In this document: positions 60,784 through 64,000 of the stretch, piece by piece
Layout: each line of letters starts with the position of its first letter
Numbering within the stretch: position 1 is the first letter of the stretch
NCBI RefSeq assembly: GCF_002157835.1
Contig: NZ_CP020809.1
Coordinates: 2,108,001-2,172,000 of the forward strand
Length of the DNA stretch: 64,000 bases
Direction of reading: 5' to 3'
DNA from: Mycobacterium dioxanotrophicus
GTDB taxonomy: Bacteria > Actinomycetota > Actinomycetes > Mycobacteriales > Mycobacteriaceae
Translations under genes and position numbers: made by a program
Notes under the pieces: model-generated
The model's database searches: none
Seen by the model: only the letters and a program-made list of their open reading frames with translations
What the model was told of the DNA's origin: nothing

Positions 60784-62001
60784 ATGCCCGAAACTTTGAC
60801 TGAAGTCGACATCCCCGACTACCCGATGGAGCGCGACTCACGGTGCCCGTTCGCGCCGCCGCCGCAGATGCTGGGCAACGACAGCGGGCTCTCGCGGGTG
60901 CGGATCTGGGACGGCAGCACGCCGTGGCTCGTCACCGGCCATGAGGAGGCCCGCGCACTGTTCGCCGATTCGCGGGTCAGTGTCGACGATCGTCGTGCGG
61001 GCTTCCCGCACTGGAACGAGCACATGCTCTCTACCGTCGACAAGCGGCCGCGGTCGGTGTTCACCTCCGACGCCGAGGAACACACCCGGTTCCGGAGGAT
61101 GCTCTCCAAACCGTTCACCTTCCGCCGCGTCGAGGGGCTGCGCCCGGCGATCCAAAAGATCACCGACGAATGCATCGACGCGATCCTCGCCGGCCCGCAG
61201 CCCGCCGACATCATCACTGCACTCGCGCTACCGGTGCCGACCGTGGTGATCAGCGAAATGCTCGGTGTCCCTTATGAAGACCACGAGTTCTTCCAACATC
61301 ACGCCAACGTCGGCCTGGCCCGCTACGCGAGCGCCGAGGACGGCCAGAAGGGCGCGATGAGCCTGGCCCAGTACCTGATCAACCTGGTCGAGGCCAAGCA
61401 GAAGAATCCCGCCGAGGACGCGGTGTCGGATCTGGCCGAACGGGTCAACGCCGGCGAGATCAGCGTGAAAGAGGCTGCACAACTGGGCACAGGTCTGCTC
61501 ATCGCCGGTCACGAGACCACCGCCAACATGATCGGCATCGGCGTGCTGGCGCTACTGGAGAACCCCGAGCAGGCCGACCTGATGCGCAATACCGAGGACC
61601 CGAAGGTGATCGCCAACGCCGTCGAGGAACTGATGCGCTATCTGTCCATCATCCAGAACGGTCAGCGGCGCGTCGCCGTCGACGACATCGACATCAGCGG
61701 CCACACCATCCGTGCCGGCGAGGGCATCATCATCGACCTGGCCCCGTCGAACTGGGACGCCAAGGCTTTTCCGCATCCGGACAAGCTGGATCTGAGCCGC
61801 GACGCCGGGCAGCAGCTCGGCTTCGGGTACGGCCGCCATCAGTGCGTCGGGCAGCAGCTGGCGCGCGCCGAGCTGCAGATCGTGTTCCACACCCTGCTGC
61901 GTCGCATCCCCACGCTGCGCCTGGCCATTCCGTTCGACGAGGTGCCGTTCAAGCATGACCGCCTCGCCTACGGCGTCTATGAACTTCCCGTCACCTGGTG
62001 A
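60784..62001 (+). CDS. Cytochrome P450 (CYP105-like)
   Basis: 405-aa P450. Heme Cys354 in FGYGRHQCVGQQLAR, I-helix IAGHETTANMIG (about 240-251), and ExxR in VEELMRYLS. The N-terminal DYPMERDSRCPFAPPPQM and DDRRAGFPHW are typical of the CYP105 group of actinobacterial xenobiotic and terpenoid hydroxylases. Paired with the ferredoxin just upstream. A hydroxylation early in the pathway is plausible; the substrate cannot be read. Confidence 0.92.
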   Translation: MPETLTEVDIPDYPMERDSRCPFAPPPQMLGNDSGLSRVRIWDGSTPWLVTGHEEARALFADSRVSVDDRRAGFPHWNEHMLSTVDKRPRSVFTSDAEEHTRFRRMLSKPFTFRRVEGLRPAIQKITDECIDAILAGPQPADIITALALPVPTVVISEMLGVPYEDHEFFQHHANVGLARYASAEDGQKGAMSLAQYLINLVEAKQKNPAEDAVSDLAERVNAGEISVKEAAQLGTGLLIAGHETTANMIGIGVLALLENPEQADLMRNTEDPKVIANAVEELMRYLSIIQNGQRRVAVDDIDISGHTIRAGEGIIIDLAPSNWDAKAFPHPDKLDLSRDAGQQLGFGYGRHQCVGQQLARAELQIVFHTLLRRIPTLRLAIPFDEVPFKHDRLAYGVYELPVTW

Positions 62002-62020
62002 CCCTTGATCGGAGAAACTC

Positions 62021-63247
62021 ATGTCTACTCTGACTGCCACGCTCTATCCGTCGGAAGGCTTTGGCGCGCCGAAGAATCGACGCGGCCACGCGGCGGAGGG
62101 AGCCCTGACCGGACTCCCTGAGGGCACCGAGGTCTTCTCGGCCGACAATCACATCTCGGTGGCCGACGACATCTTCTACGACCGATTCCCCGACGAACTC
62201 AAGGGCGCAGCACCACGCATCTGGTACGAGGACGGCGCCTACATGGTCGGGATGAAGGGCAAGGCGTGGACCGGTGGTGATTTCGGCCGCGTACTCATGC
62301 AGTACGACGACCTGGCCGGGGCGGCGACCAACAACATCGACGCCCGAATCCGCGAACTCGGCGAGGACGGTATCGACAAGGAACTGGCGTTCCCCAACGC
62401 GGTACTCGCCCTCTTCCACTATCCGGACAAGGGCATCCGTGAGCGGGTGTTCCGCATCTACAACGAGCACATCGCCGATCTGCAGGAGCGGTCGAACGGT
62501 CATTTCTACGGCGTCGGCCTGATCAACTGGTGGGATCCGAAAGGGACCCGCAGCACGCTCGAGGAACTCAAGTCCCTGGGACTCAAGACTTTCCTGCTGC
62601 CGCTGAACCCCGGCAAGGATGACGAGGGCAATATCTACGACTACGGCAGCACCGACATGGACGCGGTGTGGGACGAGATCGAGGCCTCCGGCGTGCCGGT
62701 GAGCCACCACATCGGTGAGACCCCACCGAAGACGCCGTGCCAGAACAACAGCGTCGTGGTCGGCATGATGGTCAACGTCGACTCGTTCCGCGAGCAGTTC
62801 GCCAAATATCTGTTCTCCGGCATCCTCGACCGCCATCCCGCATTGAAGATCGGCTGGTTCGAAGGCGGTATCGCTTGGGTGCCGACGGCCCTGCAGGACG
62901 CCGAACACATGCTTGCCTCCTACCGGCACATGTTCAATCACGAACTGCAGCACGATATCCGGCACTACTGGGTCCGGCACATGAGCGCGTCGTTCATGGT
63001 GGACCCGCTGGGGCTGCGGCTGATCGACGACATCGGCGTCGACAACGTGATGTGGTCCAGCGACTACCCGCACAACGAGTCCACGTTCGGCTACTCGGAG
63101 AAATCACTCAAAACCGTCGTCGACGCGGTAGGCCCGGACGCCGCCACCAAGATCGTCAGCACCAATGTCCAGAAGTTCCTGGGGCTGCGTACGCGCGGAC
63201 CAATCGGGGCGCCGCGCACGCGAGGAGCAAAAGGGCCAATGGCATGA
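62021..63247 (+). CDS. Amidohydrolase family protein (ACMSD-like metal-dependent hydrolase/decarboxylase)
   Basis: 408-aa TIM-barrel amidohydrolase-2 protein. FSADNHISVADDIFYDRF near residue 39 stands where the family has its first metal motif (D-x-H; here DNH). GVPVSHHIGETPP (about 228-240) carries the barrel His, and NVMWSSDYPHNESTF (about 347-361) the catalytic Asp (SDYPH). Members of this branch include ACMS decarboxylase and LigW-type decarboxylases, plus hydratases for meta-cleavage products. It could remove CO2 or hydrate a ring-opened acid (inference). ATG with GGAGAAA upstream. Confidence 0.86.
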   Translation: MSTLTATLYPSEGFGAPKNRRGHAAEGALTGLPEGTEVFSADNHISVADDIFYDRFPDELKGAAPRIWYEDGAYMVGMKGKAWTGGDFGRVLMQYDDLAGAATNNIDARIRELGEDGIDKELAFPNAVLALFHYPDKGIRERVFRIYNEHIADLQERSNGHFYGVGLINWWDPKGTRSTLEELKSLGLKTFLLPLNPGKDDEGNIYDYGSTDMDAVWDEIEASGVPVSHHIGETPPKTPCQNNSVVVGMMVNVDSFREQFAKYLFSGILDRHPALKIGWFEGGIAWVPTALQDAEHMLASYRHMFNHELQHDIRHYWVRHMSASFMVDPLGLRLIDDIGVDNVMWSSDYPHNESTFGYSEKSLKTVVDAVGPDAATKIVSTNVQKFLGLRTRGPIGAPRTRGAKGPMA

Positions 63248-64000
63248 CCACGTTCGCGACGTCCGACACCACCGCGATCGACATCCCGGACGAGCCCGAC
63301 TTCGCCCGGATGCGTCGCGCGGTCAGTGTGCGGTTGCGGGCCGCGATGCGCGAGCAGGGCGTCGACGCGCTGATCCTGCTCGGCAACGGCAGTGTCGTCT
63401 ACGCGACGGGCGCGAGCTGGCCGCTGCTCGACGCGGGCCTTTCCCACGTCGAGCGACCTGTCGCCATCGTGCTCGCCGACGACCAGTACCCCCACCTGTT
63501 CATGCCGGCCCGCGAGGGGGCGCCGCTGGAGACCGATCTGCCCGACGATCATCTGCACGGCCCGCTGTTCCTCGAATTCGACGAGGGCGTACAACATTTC
63601 GGCAAGGTGGTGGCCGAGTTGATCGGGCCGGGTGCGACGGTGGCGGTCGACGAGTTGACCGGCGCGATGCGACGGGCGGCGGGTCGGCTGTTCCCCGGCG
63701 GCGCTCCGCTCGATGCCGCCCCGGTGGTGGGTGCGGCCAAGCTGGTCAAGACACCCGACCAGATCTCCGCGGTGCGGAGGGCCTGCCGCATCACCGAACA
63801 GGCCATGGCCGACGTTCAGAAGGCGCTGGTGCCCGGCGTTCGGCAGATCGACCTCTCGGCCCAATTCGTCCGGCGCGCATTCGAATTGGGTGCGACGGCC
63901 AACATGCTGGAAGCCATCTGGCAGGTGATGCCGGCGACCAAGGCCGAGGGCACCTGGACAACGCATGGCGATCTGGCGCTGCCACTGCTGACCACCGAGC
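63244..64000 (+). CDS. M24 family (creatinase/prolidase-fold) protein, N-terminal part
   Basis: The first ~252 residues; the gene runs off the right edge. The creatinase N-terminal domain is visible (MREQGVDALILLGNGSVVYATGASWPLLDAG, in part; VDELTGAMRRAAGRLFPG), then the start of the pita-bread domain at VKTPDQISAVRRACRITEQAMADVQKALVPG (seen in part). The metal-binding residues lie beyond the window, so peptidase versus pseudo-peptidase or C-N hydrolase cannot be decided. Overlaps the amidohydrolase stop by 4 nt (ATGA), so in the same operon. Confidence 0.85.
   Translation, partial: MTTFATSDTTAIDIPDEPDFARMRRAVSVRLRAAMREQGVDALILLGNGSVVYATGASWPLLDAGLSHVERPVAIVLADDQYPHLFMPAREGAPLETDLPDDHLHGPLFLEFDEGVQHFGKVVAELIGPGATVAVDELTGAMRRAAGRLFPGGAPLDAAPVVGAAKLVKTPDQISAVRRACRITEQAMADVQKALVPGVRQIDLSAQFVRRAFELGATANMLEAIWQVMPATKAEGTWTTHGDLALPLLTTE

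Overview
The window is about 67% GC by eye, densely coded, and reads as the chromosome of a fast-growing mycobacterium (Mycolicibacterium type) or close relative. Supporting marks are a DUF732 secreted protein, a FAAL-type FadD, a VapBC pair close in sequence to what I recall of M. tuberculosis VapBC26, F420-type luciferase-like oxidoreductases, Proline-rich DUF4333 protein, many SDRs and FadD/FadE genes, and frequent GTG/TTG starts. No rRNA, tRNA, CRISPR array or intact insertion sequence was seen. All product names come from reading the translations; nothing was searched.

Layout. 1-6100: the start of an Hsp90-family gene, type II NADH dehydrogenase (ndh), a scrap of an McrC gene, a type I methylase/specificity pair (hsdM-hsdS) with no hsdR, a DUF732 secreted protein and a VapBC module. 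6140-12830: a DUF6398 protein, a fatty acyl-AMP ligase, an ECF sigma factor with a SnoaL-like tail, an SDR, a DUF899 protein and a small membrane protein that overlaps a Fic gene. 12703-25524: a choline / glycine betaine catabolic region. It contains Rieske ferredoxin and reductase, GbcA-type betaine monooxygenase, betaine aldehyde dehydrogenase, an APC permease, choline oxidase, a cNMP/CBS/DUF294 protein, an IclR regulator and L-serine dehydratase. Together they outline choline -> betaine -> dimethylglycine and, at the far end, serine -> pyruvate. A frameshifted remnant of a monomeric sarcosine oxidase sits in the divergent promoter. 25530-30874: two paralogous lipoprotein metallopeptidases flanking a DUF4333 protein, then a uridine-kinase-like P-loop protein and a LacI regulator.

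30977-64000 (runs off the right edge) looks like one large catabolic island. The left half (31-46 kb) has a P450, two acyl-CoA synthetases, SDRs, a split B12-dependent acyl-CoA mutase with its MeaB-type GTPase, a CaiB CoA-transferase, a [2Fe-2S] ferredoxin, a heteromeric acyl-CoA dehydrogenase pair and an enoyl-CoA hydratase. The right half (46-64 kb) has an IclR regulator divergent from an mhpC-mhpA-mhpB-like ring-cleavage set, two KstD-like flavoproteins, a LuxA-like monooxygenase, more SDRs, a cyclase-family hydrolase, a second alpha/beta hydrolase, a TetR-ferredoxin-P450 unit, a metal-dependent amidohydrolase and an M24 peptidase-fold protein.

The palindrome GAGAAT-N3-ATTCTC or a close variant lies in three of the intergenic regulatory regions of this island, and a related half-site is repeated in a fourth. 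This suggests one shared regulator across both halves. The substrate is not evident. The gene set fits a bulky cyclic or phenolic acid that is activated to a CoA thioester, dehydrogenated, rearranged by the mutase and ring-cleaved. The mutase, which keeps the carboxylate-binding Tyr and Arg of methylmalonyl-CoA mutase but has Ala in place of the second active-site Tyr, is the most unusual single element.
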